From Bacteroidia bacterium (GTDB lineage Bacteria > Bacteroidota > Bacteroidia > B-17B0 > Aurantibacillaceae): 64,000 bases of DNA. The position numbers and the translations under genes are program-made. Each line of letters opens with the position of its first letter. Within the stretch, counting starts at the first letter, position 1. Positions 19,058-26,211 of this stretch are shown here, one piece after another. Below the pieces are notes generated by a model. That model made no database searches. It was not told the DNA's origin and worked only from the letters and a program-made list of their open reading frames with translations. The stretch covers positions 1 through 64,000 of the forward strand of contig JADLER010000029.1 in the NCBI GenBank assembly GCA_020846025.1. Direction: 5' to 3'.

Positions 19058-19099
19058 AAGTCAAAATTTAAAAGAGAACGTACTTTTAAATTTTGACTT
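19058..19099 (-). terminator. 17-bp perfect inverted repeat, likely terminator after the AIM24-family gene
   Basis: AAGTCAAAATTTAAAAG (19058-19074) and its exact reverse complement (19083-19099) flank an 8-nt loop. It lies in the 69-nt gap between the minus-strand gene ending at 19104 and the parE start. On the minus strand it is followed by CTTAATTTTT. The stem is AT-rich, so termination strength is uncertain. Confidence 0.55.
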
Positions 19100-19103
19100 A
19101 TTT

Positions 19104-19880
19104 TTAGTCACCATCTAATAAATTTCCTAAGCCACCTAAAATACTTCCTTCTTCTTTACGACTACCAGTGCCATAAGATAAAATTCTACCAGCTAATCGA
19201 CTAATAGGTAAAGTTTGAATCCACACTTTTCCTGGCCCTCTTAACACTGCATAGAAAATTCCTTCGCCACCAAAAATCGTATTTTTAATTCCGCCTACAA
19301 ATTGTATATCGTATTGCACGTTAGCTGTAAAAGCTACAATACAACCAGTATCTATTTTTAAAATTTCGCCAGCTTGTAAATCCTTTTCAATTACATGACC
19401 TCCACTATGCACAAAGGCTAAACCATCGCCTTCTAACTTTTGCATAATAAAGCCCTCGCCACCAAATAAGCCTGTACCCAATTTCTTTTGAAACTCAATA
19501 CCTACCGAAACGCCTTTGGCAGCACACAAAAAAGAATCTTTTTGGCAAATAATTTTATTACCTAATTGTTGCAAATTCATAGGAATAATTTTACCAGAGT
19601 AAGGCGCTGCAAAGGTTACTTGCCTTTTGCCTTGCCCCACATTGGTGTAAATGGTCATAAATAAATTTTCGCCAGTAAGTAAGCGTTTACCTGCTGTAAA
19701 TAATTTATTCATAAACCCTTTATGATTGCCATCGCCAAACATGGTTTCCATTTGCACGCCATCAGTCATCATCATAAAACTGCCTGGCTCAGCAATCACC
19801 GATTCTTGAGGGTCTAACTCAATTTCTACGCACTGCATTTCCTCGCCATGCAATTTGTAATCTATTTCGTGATTATTCAT
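19104..19880 (-). CDS. AIM24 / TIGR00266 family protein
   Basis: The 258-residue soluble protein is recognised as TIGR00266 (AIM24 family): VIAEPGSFMMMTDGVQMET near the start, the repeated Gly-rich turns GTGLFGGEGFIMQKLEGDG and NTIFGGEGIFYAVLRGPG, and the closing GSILGGLGNLLDGD. It is predicted to be an all-beta double-stranded sandwich. The molecular function is not established in bacteria; the mitochondrial homologue Aim24 is needed for inner-membrane organisation. A TAAATTTG box (-7 type) and a leader hairpin lie upstream. It is separated from the restriction island by 312 nt. Confidence 0.85.
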   Translation of the reverse strand: MNNHEIDYKLHGEEMQCVEIELDPQESVIAEPGSFMMMTDGVQMETMFGDGNHKGFMNKLFTAGKRLLTGENLFMTIYTNVGQGKRQVTFAAPYSGKIIPMNLQQLGNKIICQKDSFLCAAKGVSVGIEFQKKLGTGLFGGEGFIMQKLEGDGLAFVHSGGHVIEKDLQAGEILKIDTGCIVAFTANVQYDIQFVGGIKNTIFGGEGIFYAVLRGPGKVWIQTLPISRLAGRILSYGTGSRKEEGSILGGLGNLLDGD

Positions 19881-19913
19881 AGTTATTTATTATTTAAAAA
19901 ATAAAAACTCTAA

Positions 19914-19930
19914 AAAAGGCGAAAGCCTTT
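19914..19930 (-). terminator. Small terminator-like hairpin in the leader of the AIM24-family gene
   Basis: On the minus strand AAAGGC-TTTC-GCCTTT is followed directly by more T residues. It sits 34 nt upstream of the 19880 start codon and about 260 nt after the end of the restriction gene. It may terminate read-through from the island or act within the AIM24 leader. Confidence 0.45.
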
Positions 19931-19952
19931 ATAGATTTGATTTTTAACCCTC

Positions 19953-19960
19953 CAAATTTA
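19953..19960 (-). promoter_or_regulatory. Candidate -7 promoter box of the AIM24-family gene
   Basis: CAAATTTA on the plus strand reads TAAATTTG on the minus strand, an exact TAnnTTTG. No convincing -33 TTG lies at the right distance. If it is used, the leader is about 65 nt and contains the hairpin at 19914-19930. Confidence 0.35.
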
Positions 19961-20192
19961 GAAAAATTACACTTAACGTATGGCTATATTTATTCACAAT
20001 ACAGTTGTTGTAAACTATTACTAAACCCTAGCAATAGCAAGTGTTTAGAGGAATAAAAATAATGTATTAACAATCTAACTCAAATTACTCAATAGCAATT
20101 CTATTACAAGCTAAAACTAACTGATTATTGTTTTAAAAATTCTAATATATTTATAGTATTACGTCCTCCAAGTAAAATGTAGAAGTTACATA

Positions 20193-20816
20193 TCATCTGA
20201 GTAATTTTACTTTTTCTGTGGTAATTACTTGATTACTTTCAATCACTTTCACTGTGGGTGGGTCAGAGAACTCAAATGTTTTTAGTTCTTTAATTAAATC
20301 GTCAAATTCAGATGATGTGGCTACAATAACATTATCTAATCCAATAACATCACCACTCTTTATTTTTGCTTTTACACTTTTAGCTTCGTTTTCTTCGAGA
20401 GTTATTAAATAACTTAATGCTTTTCTGTGTACATATTTTAGAGCAATAGCTTCCAAATCTGCTTGTTTATAACGCTCACGTAGGCTCGTCTTCACGCTCC
20501 AGCAAATCGGTCCCCTTTCGCTTGTATAAAACATGAGGTCATAAATTACGTTAGGTACAAATGCTACTTTTGCACTCATATAAATTGGTAAAATGTTTTC
20601 ACGAACGCAAAGCGTTGCTAAAATATATTCAAAAACTTTACCATTTAAGTTATTATTTCTATCTGAATGTTTAGAATAAACGCTCCAATATTTTGCCACA
20701 TATTCAGATGGTTTTTTATACTCAACTTTTAAGAAATTGGGAAATAGACTATCAAAAACTTGCTCTGCCTTATTATCCTTACCAATAGTAATACTTAACT
20801 CATTTAATTTTCCCAT
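20193..20816 (-). CDS. Putative type II restriction endonuclease (PD-(D/E)XK-like)
   Basis: I do not recognise the family by sequence. The protein has 207 residues and no signal peptide or membrane segment. Its gene overlaps the stop of a cytosine-5 methyltransferase by one base (TAATG), the classic layout of a type II pair. A candidate nuclease core is Asp93 (NVIYDLMFY), then Ser107-Val-Lys109 (ICWSVKTS), then Glu122 (KQADLEAIAL), with Glu63 in the helix GKVFEYILA before it. The S-x-K-(x12)-E arrangement resembles the variant with a relocated Glu described for Cfr10I/NgoMIV and EcoRII/PspGI-type enzymes. The assignment rests on gene context plus this motif, so it is moderate. Specificity cannot be read from the sequence, but it should match that of the methyltransferase. 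Confidence 0.6.
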   Translation of the reverse strand: MGKLNELSITIGKDNKAEQVFDSLFPNFLKVEYKKPSEYVAKYWSVYSKHSDRNNNLNGKVFEYILATLCVRENILPIYMSAKVAFVPNVIYDLMFYTSERGPICWSVKTSLRERYKQADLEAIALKYVHRKALSYLITLEENEAKSVKAKIKSGDVIGLDNVIVATSSEFDDLIKELKTFEFSDPPTVKVIESNQVITTEKVKLLR

Positions 20817-22084
20817 TATTCAATCATATCTAATAATTTTATTATTTCTTTAGCTGTTGCTTGAATTGCAGGAACAGCAACAGAGTTTCCAAATTGTTTA
20901 TATGCAGAGGCGTCTGCAACTGGTATGATAAAATTATCTGGAAACCCTTGCAATCTTGCCCACTCTCTTGGCGTCATTTTTCGAATTCCTTCTTTATTAA
21001 CTTCACCTTTAATATGAGTGGTGGGTGTAAAATCTTTGAGGCGATGATCATAAACTAAATTTCGCTCTCTCCCCATTCCGCCAACTACAATTGCGTTTGC
21101 AATGCCTTTATCTGAAATTACCTCATATCCAAAACCGTTTCCTTTACTTTCATGTCTAGCCTTATGATTATGTAAAGTTTGTAAATATTGAGTAGAAAGA
21201 AAATATTTTGTTGCAGGAACCTTTTTTTCTTTAACATCAGCAAACTTTACTTTAATATTTGTTGATTTTGGATATTCAAAAGTTGTTATACCAATATCTT
21301 TTCTAAATCCAACTATAAAAATCCTTTCTCTATTTTGTGGTACTCCGAAATCTTTTGCATTAACAATTCGAGGTTCAGGAACGAAATACCCTAAATCATT
21401 GCGTAAAACATTTAAAATTGTTTCGAGTGTCTTACCTTTATCATGATTACGTAACCCCTTTACATTCTCAAGAAAAAATGCTTTGGGTTGTTTGCGCTTT
21501 ATAATTTCAGCCACATCAAAAAATAAAGTTCCTCGGGTATCTTCAAAACCACCTCTTCTTCCAGCAATTGAAAATGCTTGGCAAGGAAATCCAGCACATA
21601 AAATATCAAAACCGTTAGGTATATAAGATTTTGTTTTTTCATTTGTAATATCGCCAAAAGGTGTTTCTCCAAAATTCGCTTTATAAGTTCGTTTTGCTTC
21701 TCTGTCCCACTCGCTGGTAAATACACATTTTCCTCCTAAATTTTGCATTGCTAAGCGAAACCCCCCAATCCCTGCAAATAAATCTATAAAACTAAACTTA
21801 TGTTTTTTTACAGGCGGAAAAGGAACTTGAAAAGTATCAAATATTCCGTATTGCAAAGCTTCCTCGGCAGCCCTCAATGTAACGGCCTCATCAGGGAATT
21901 TATATTCCAGAATTTCTTTTGTAAGCTTAACGGCTTCTTTTTTATAAAATTTAGAAACTCCATTTGTGTTATTATGTAGATAATGAGTAAATGCTGCCTC
22001 GTTAAAATTTTCAGGCTCCTCTATACGCTTCCTAAACAACTTATCATTTAACGTATCTAGTGATATTTTCTCTTTTACTTTCAT
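20816..22084 (-). CDS. DNA (cytosine-5)-methyltransferase of a type II restriction-modification system
   Basis: The 422-residue protein has all main C5-methyltransferase motifs: I (FIDLFAGIGGFRLAM, about 99-113), IV with catalytic Cys168 (CAGFPCQAFSIAG), VI (FLENVKGL, 204-211), VIII (PQNRERIFIVGF), IX (KMTPREWARLQGFPDNF) and X (YKQFGNSVAVPAI). The roughly 97-residue N-terminal extension before motif I is longer than in minimal enzymes and could carry a regulatory or DNA-binding function. The target-recognition region lies between VIII and IX (about 275-370). It precedes the putative endonuclease and protects host DNA from it. An inverted repeat overlaps the candidate promoter upstream. The accessory position suggests horizontal acquisition. 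Confidence 0.93.
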   Translation of the reverse strand: MKVKEKISLDTLNDKLFRKRIEEPENFNEAAFTHYLHNNTNGVSKFYKKEAVKLTKEILEYKFPDEAVTLRAAEEALQYGIFDTFQVPFPPVKKHKFSFIDLFAGIGGFRLAMQNLGGKCVFTSEWDREAKRTYKANFGETPFGDITNEKTKSYIPNGFDILCAGFPCQAFSIAGRRGGFEDTRGTLFFDVAEIIKRKQPKAFFLENVKGLRNHDKGKTLETILNVLRNDLGYFVPEPRIVNAKDFGVPQNRERIFIVGFRKDIGITTFEYPKSTNIKVKFADVKEKKVPATKYFLSTQYLQTLHNHKARHESKGNGFGYEVISDKGIANAIVVGGMGRERNLVYDHRLKDFTPTTHIKGEVNKEGIRKMTPREWARLQGFPDNFIIPVADASAYKQFGNSVAVPAIQATAKEIIKLLDMIE

Positions 22085-22145
22085 TCTTACGACTATATTC
22101 TTTACTCAATTACTAAAATGCAACTTAATAAACATTTTGCTATTC

Positions 22146-22173
22146 TAATCTCTTCGAAGATATAAAGAGATTA
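22146..22173. repeat. 9-bp inverted repeat overlapping the restriction-modification promoter (possible operator)
   Basis: TAATCTCTT (22146-22154), 10-nt spacer, AAGAGATTA (22165-22173): perfect arms. The -7-like box lies inside the spacer. A dimeric repressor, or the methyltransferase itself, binding here would block the promoter. It could also be a chance palindrome in AT-rich DNA. Confidence 0.4.
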
Positions 22174-22186
22174 TTAACTCTACAAA
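22157..22186 (-). promoter_or_regulatory. Candidate promoter of the restriction-modification operon
   Basis: On the minus strand TTTG (22186-22183), 18 nt, then TATATCTT (22164-22157) partly matches the Bacteroidetes -33/-7 consensus, about 73 nt before the methyltransferase start. It overlaps the inverted repeat 22146-22173. Confidence 0.35.
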
Positions 22187-22231
22187 AAAACTTAGGTCTT
22201 TATTTATGCACAAATCTCAGTAAATCGCCAC

Positions 22232-22339
22232 TTATTTAAAATCAATATTGCCAATTATTTCGGTTGTATCAAATGGTTTAAACCAATCGGCACCCACTTT
22301 GTTTTTTAGTTCTTCTTCTCTTATGTTTTTATACTTCAT
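22232..22339 (-). pseudogene. Remnant of the N-terminus of a larger restriction/methylase gene
   Basis: A 35-codon ORF begins MKYKNIREEELKNKVG, continues DWFKPFDTTEIIGNIDF, then stops. From memory, the D-W-F...F-D-T-T-x-I-I-G-N-I-D-F pattern is what opens large restriction-modification methylases of type IIG/Eco57I-like kind, where it continues for hundreds of residues. No continuation is found in any frame toward 22085. It is therefore best explained as a truncated leftover beside the intact type II pair, though a real small protein is possible. Confidence 0.45.
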
Positions 22340-22450
22340 TTTTAAAAGTAATGATACTGTTCTTAAAAAAATATACTTGCAATTTACAGTGTAGCGATGT
22401 TTTTTACTAGTATAAAAGTGGTAATTATTAACAATAAAATTAAAAAAAAA

Positions 22451-22978
22451 CTAGAACTTCAAAAAGCCATCTACTTGAAGGCTAATTACACGTTGAGTTT
22501 CTGCATCGTTTATTAATCCATTAACATCCATTAAAGTATCTACTTTGCTAATGGGTAATTTGTTATGATATACATTTATTTTTAAGTAATTTAAAATATT
22601 GGTTAAATGTTCCATGCCTCTTAAATTTCCAGCTCTACCTGTTGAAACACCCACCAAACAAGCTTTTTTATCCCACCAAGTTTTTGGAGGAATGGCATCT
22701 AAAAATACTTTTAAAATACCTGCAAAACTGCCGTTGTACTCGGGCAACACAAAAATAAATTTTTGCTGAGGTTCAATGTGTAAATCTATTAATTTTTGAA
22801 AATCAACCGAACGTTTACCAAACAAATCACTATGTAAAAAAGACTCTGGAAGATTTTTTAAACTCAATAAATCAACCTTTATTCCTTTGTTGGTTAATTC
22901 AGAAATATAGTATTTTGCTACTTTTTCGGTATTGCTATCGGGCCTATGGGTGGCAGATATAACTGTAATTGAGTGCAT
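22451..22978 (-). CDS. NADPH-dependent FMN reductase family protein
   Basis: The 175-residue flavodoxin-like protein is of the NADPH-dependent FMN reductase (SsuE/azoreductase-like) family. The N-terminal strand and phosphate loop are ISATHRPDSNTEKVAKYY, which binds the FMN phosphate. The second conserved block is FVLPEYNGSFAGILKVFLDAI, matching the P-E-Y-N-x-S-x-P/A-G motif. A third is GVSTGRAGNLRGMEHL. It probably reduces flavin or quinone-like substrates with NAD(P)H in the cytoplasm; the physiological substrate is unknown. It stands alone, divergent from the gene at 23098. Confidence 0.88.
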   Translation of the reverse strand: MHSITVISATHRPDSNTEKVAKYYISELTNKGIKVDLLSLKNLPESFLHSDLFGKRSVDFQKLIDLHIEPQQKFIFVLPEYNGSFAGILKVFLDAIPPKTWWDKKACLVGVSTGRAGNLRGMEHLTNILNYLKINVYHNKLPISKVDTLMDVNGLINDAETQRVISLQVDGFLKF

Positions 22979-23097
22979 TATATTATTAACATTTTAGCAA
23001 AGTTATGAATTTTACTGTTAAAAACTAAAATCTAAAAAACACTAAGAATACCTTAAATTTACTGGATTAGATTATTAACGTTATTAGGGACTTTGTT

Positions 23098-23778
23098 ATG
23101 AAAATTACGTATTATGGTCATTCTTGTTTTGGTGTTGAAATAAATGGTAAACAGGTTTTATTTGATCCATTTATCTCGCCCAACGAACTGGCTTCGCATA
23201 TTGATAAAGATACAATTAAGGCTGATTATATTTTAATCTCGCATGGACACGAAGATCATATTGCCGATGCCGTATCAATAGCCAAACGTACTAATGCCAC
23301 AGTGGTATGTAATTTCGAAATTTATGTTTGGTTACAAAAACAAGGCGTTCAAAACATTCACCCAATGAATACTGGTGGCAAAAAGCAATTTGATTTTGGC
23401 TCGGTTAAATGCGTTATGGCTGTACACAGTAGTAGCTTACCAGATGGAAGCTATGGCGGAAATCCTATGGGATTTGTAATTGAAAGCAATGATAAAAACT
23501 TTTATTACGCTGGCGATACGGCACTAACGTATGACATGAAACTAATAGGCGACTACCGTCATATTGATTTTGCTTTTTTACCCATTGGCGATAATTTTAC
23601 AATGAGTGTAGATAATGCTATTATTGCTTGCGATTTCATTAAGTGCAATGATATAATAGGTATGCACTACGATACATTTGGATACATAAAAATAAATAAA
23701 CCCGAAGCTATTGAGAAATTTGCAAATCAAGGAAAACAATTAACCTTAATAGAAATAGGAAGCACCATCACTAAATAA
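23098..23778 (+). CDS. UPF0173-family metal-dependent hydrolase (metallo-beta-lactamase fold)
   Basis: This 226-residue metallo-beta-lactamase-fold enzyme is of the UPF0173 type, which is shorter than most MBL enzymes. It shows the opening MKITYYGHSCFGVEINGK, the zinc-binding ISHGHEDHIADAV (H-x-H-x-D-H), FYYAGDTALTYDM with the metal-bridging Asp, and a late His in GMHYDTFGYI. The substrate is unknown for this family. It stands 37 nt upstream of parA. The same order (MBL hydrolase before parA) is not one I can claim as general. Confidence 0.88.
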   Translation: MKITYYGHSCFGVEINGKQVLFDPFISPNELASHIDKDTIKADYILISHGHEDHIADAVSIAKRTNATVVCNFEIYVWLQKQGVQNIHPMNTGGKKQFDFGSVKCVMAVHSSSLPDGSYGGNPMGFVIESNDKNFYYAGDTALTYDMKLIGDYRHIDFAFLPIGDNFTMSVDNAIIACDFIKCNDIIGMHYDTFGYIKINKPEAIEKFANQGKQLTLIEIGSTITK

Positions 23779-23815
23779 AATTTTAACACAATACTCTTAA
23801 ATAAAAAAATTAAAC

Positions 23816-24649
23816 ATGGGAAAAATAATTGCAATAGCTAATCAAAAAGGAGGAGTAGGAAAAACTACCACAGCTATCAACTTAGCAGCATCATTAGCTG
23901 TATTAGAGTATAAAACATTATTAGTAGATGCCGACCCTCAGGCAAATGCCACCTCTGGTGTTGGCGTTAATTCTCAAGAGGTTTCTCAAGGCTTATACGA
24001 ATGTATTGTAAAAGACATTCATCCTAAAGATGTAATTAAAGAAACGGATACGCCTAACTTATACTTACTACCCACAACACCCGATTTAGTAGCACTTGAA
24101 CTTGAAATTGTGGATTTGCCAAACAGAAATCACATGATGAAAGAGGCACTTGATAAGGTAAAAAATGATTATGATTTTATAATTATAGATTGTTGTCCGT
24201 CGTTAGGCCTTACTGTTATTAACTCATTAGCGGCAGCAGATAGCGTTATCATTACCCTACAAAGTGAATACTTTGCTTTAGAAGGTATGGGTAAATTACT
24301 ACAAACCATAAAATTGATACAAGAAAATATTAATACCAATTTAGATATTGAAGGCGTACTTTTAACCATGTACGACCCTCGTTTAAAATTAGCCAACATG
24401 GTCGTGGAAGAAGTAAAGATGCATTTCCAAAATATGATGTTTAATACCATTATACAACGAAACACTAAACTTGCCGAAGCACCAAGTCATGGAAAAACCA
24501 TTATTATGCACGATGCCGTTGGAAAAGGTTCACTCAATTATTTAAACTTAGCTCGCGAAATTTTACAAAGAAACGGACTAACAAAAATGACCGAAGAAGA
24601 ACGTAATATTAATCCAATGGAATTTGAATCAGAATTTAACGAAGAATAA
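23816..24649 (+). CDS. parA: Chromosome-partitioning ATPase ParA (Soj)
   Basis: This cytoplasmic Walker-type ATPase moves ParB-parS complexes during chromosome segregation. The 277-residue length is typical for the chromosomal Soj type, without the DNA-binding N-terminal extension of plasmid type Ia ParA. The deviant Walker A is QKGGVGKTTT with signature Lys11 and Lys16. The Walker A' region is LLVDADPQANATSGVG, and Walker B is DFIIIDCCPSLG. It also contains ITLQSEYFALEGM. parB follows after 14 nt. No parS site with the usual TGTTTCACGTGAAACA pattern is visible in the window. Confidence 0.95.
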   Translation: MGKIIAIANQKGGVGKTTTAINLAASLAVLEYKTLLVDADPQANATSGVGVNSQEVSQGLYECIVKDIHPKDVIKETDTPNLYLLPTTPDLVALELEIVDLPNRNHMMKEALDKVKNDYDFIIIDCCPSLGLTVINSLAAADSVIITLQSEYFALEGMGKLLQTIKLIQENINTNLDIEGVLLTMYDPRLKLANMVVEEVKMHFQNMMFNTIIQRNTKLAEAPSHGKTIIMHDAVGKGSLNYLNLAREILQRNGLTKMTEEERNINPMEFESEFNEE

Positions 24650-24663
24650 ATACAGAAGAAAAG

Positions 24664-25560
24664 ATGAGTAGCAGTAAAAAACCAGCATTAGGAAGAGGAT
24701 TAAGCGCTTTATTACAAAATGCCAAAACAGATATTACCACAAAACAATCTGGAGAAGGAACTCCAGTTGTTGGTTCGATAGCTGTTATAAAAATAAAAGA
24801 TATTGAGGCAAATCCATTTCAGCCACGTACTAATTTTGAAGAAATTGCTTTACAAGAATTAGCCGATTCTATTAAATTACATGGCATTATCCAGCCAATT
24901 ACCGTTCGTAAATTAGGATATGATAAATACCAACTCATTTCGGGTGAGCGACGTTTTAGAGCATCACAATTAGCAGAACTAACGGAAATTCCAGCATACA
25001 TAAGAGTAGCAAACGACCAAGCAATGCTGGAAATGGGTTTAATTGAAAACATTCAACGCGAAGACTTAGATCCTATGGAAATTGCCTTAAGCTACAAACG
25101 ATTGATAGATGAATGTAATTTAACTCAAGAACAATTAGGAGAAAAAGTAAGTAAACAACGTAGTACAGTTACTAATTTTTTACGTTTACTGAAATTACCC
25201 GTAGTTATTCAAAAATCATTGCGCGACAAAGAAATATCGATGGGACACGCTCGTGCACTATTAAGTATTGAAAATGAAGATAAGCAATTAGCTATTTTTG
25301 CAATGGCTGTTGAAAATGATTTATCAGTTAGACAGATTGAAGAATTAGCTCGAGGCGAAAAGATGCAGTTTAAACCTAAAGTAAGTCGTGTAGAAAAACC
25401 ACTCACTATTGAAGACAAACAAATTGCCAAAAAATTAGAGAAACTATTTAATAAGTCTTATAAATTTAAACGTAATGCTAAAGGCGTTGGTTCGGTAACA
25501 CTTAATTTTAGTAACGATACCGAGCTTCAACATATTTTATCTTTTTTTGACATAAATTAA
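24664..25560 (+). CDS. parB: Chromosome-partitioning protein ParB (Spo0J)
   Basis: This 298-residue CTP-dependent DNA-sliding clamp loads at parS. The N-terminal motif KKPALGRGLSALL is the segment that stimulates ParA ATPase. The nucleotide-binding domain has IEANPFQPRTNFEE and SGERRFRASQLA (GERRxRA, CTP binding). The helix-turn-helix is around LTQEQLGEKVSKQRSTVTNF, and the C-terminal dimerisation domain is short. It lies 14 nt after parA and 18 nt before DUF5683, in a four-gene run ending with dapB. Confidence 0.95.
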   Translation: MSSSKKPALGRGLSALLQNAKTDITTKQSGEGTPVVGSIAVIKIKDIEANPFQPRTNFEEIALQELADSIKLHGIIQPITVRKLGYDKYQLISGERRFRASQLAELTEIPAYIRVANDQAMLEMGLIENIQREDLDPMEIALSYKRLIDECNLTQEQLGEKVSKQRSTVTNFLRLLKLPVVIQKSLRDKEISMGHARALLSIENEDKQLAIFAMAVENDLSVRQIEELARGEKMQFKPKVSRVEKPLTIEDKQIAKKLEKLFNKSYKFKRNAKGVGSVTLNFSNDTELQHILSFFDIN

Positions 25561-25578
25561 CCACACTGTATTGGCTTA

Positions 25579-26190
25579 ATGAATAGTATGCTTACTATTT
25601 TTGATGAGGTGAAAAAAAATATTTACATATTACTATTGTTCTTTTTCGCCTCATCATTTTGTGTTGCTCAACAATCCGACTCACTTCGTTTGTCGTATCA
25701 ACACGATTCTATTCAAAAAAAACGAGCTGTAAAAAAAGCTATTTATTCCACTGCCCGAAAAGCCACTATTATGAGTGCTTGCCTACCAGGCTTAGGGCAA
25801 ATTTATAATAAGAAATATTGGAAAGCACCTGTTATTTACGTTGCATTAGGCGGCTTGGCGTATTGGGGAATAAGTAATCACACTAAATATAAATACTATA
25901 GTAACAACTTACGAGCTATTTATGATGATGATCCTAATACAAACAATAATACATTATATTCGAGCGATCAACTTATAACGCAAAAAAAATATTATGAAAA
26001 ATATCGTAATATGGCCATACTCGCAGGTGCACTTGTTTATGCCCTTAATATCATAGATGCCAATGTTGATGCTCATTTAAAAACATTTGACGTAAGTGAT
26101 GATTTAAGTCTTCAATTAAAGCCTTATTATCATCTTAATTATAATCACAATTGGCAAACTGGCGTTTCTATAAAACTAACGTTTAAATAA
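25579..26190 (+). CDS. DUF5683 domain protein, exported/membrane
   Basis: The 203-residue protein has a hydrophobic N-terminus (about 15-31, FFFASSFCVAQ; probable signal peptide). A DUF5683 core follows with SACLPGLGQIYNKKYWKAPVIY, in which G-L-G-Q-I-Y-N is the family hallmark. It has a membrane-spanning VALGGLAYWGI and a second one near MAILAGALVYALNIIDANVDAHL. The latter D-A-N-V-D-A-H-L motif is also typical. The function is unknown. Its constant position between parB and dapB in Bacteroidetes is the only lead. An internal ATG four codons in (25588) would also give a functional signal. Confidence 0.85.
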   Translation: MNSMLTIFDEVKKNIYILLLFFFASSFCVAQQSDSLRLSYQHDSIQKKRAVKKAIYSTARKATIMSACLPGLGQIYNKKYWKAPVIYVALGGLAYWGISNHTKYKYYSNNLRAIYDDDPNTNNNTLYSSDQLITQKKYYEKYRNMAILAGALVYALNIIDANVDAHLKTFDVSDDLSLQLKPYYHLNYNHNWQTGVSIKLTFK

Positions 26191-26211
26191 ATAAACATAA
26201 CTCTTATAAAT

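Larger units (their letters stand above)
19881..20192. other. Intergenic region between AIM24-family gene and restriction island
   Basis: This 312-bp AT-rich gap contains the candidate -7 box and hairpin listed separately near its left end. The rest (about 19965-20192) shows no ORF, repeat or RNA gene that I can recognise. Confidence 0.6.
22085..22450. other. Intergenic region upstream of the restriction-modification operon
   Basis: This 366-bp AT-rich gap holds the candidate promoter, the inverted repeat and the 35-codon remnant listed separately. Between 22340 and 22450 I see nothing recognisable. Confidence 0.6.

Noticed and set aside
20816-22084. Solitary Dcm-like housekeeping methyltransferase
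   Set aside because: The one-base overlap with a nuclease-like ORF and the accessory position support a restriction-modification pair.
23816-25560. parS centromere near parAB
   Set aside because: No TGTTTCACGTGAAACA-like palindrome seen; TGTTTCACGAATGG near 4183 matches only one half and lies inside a coding region.
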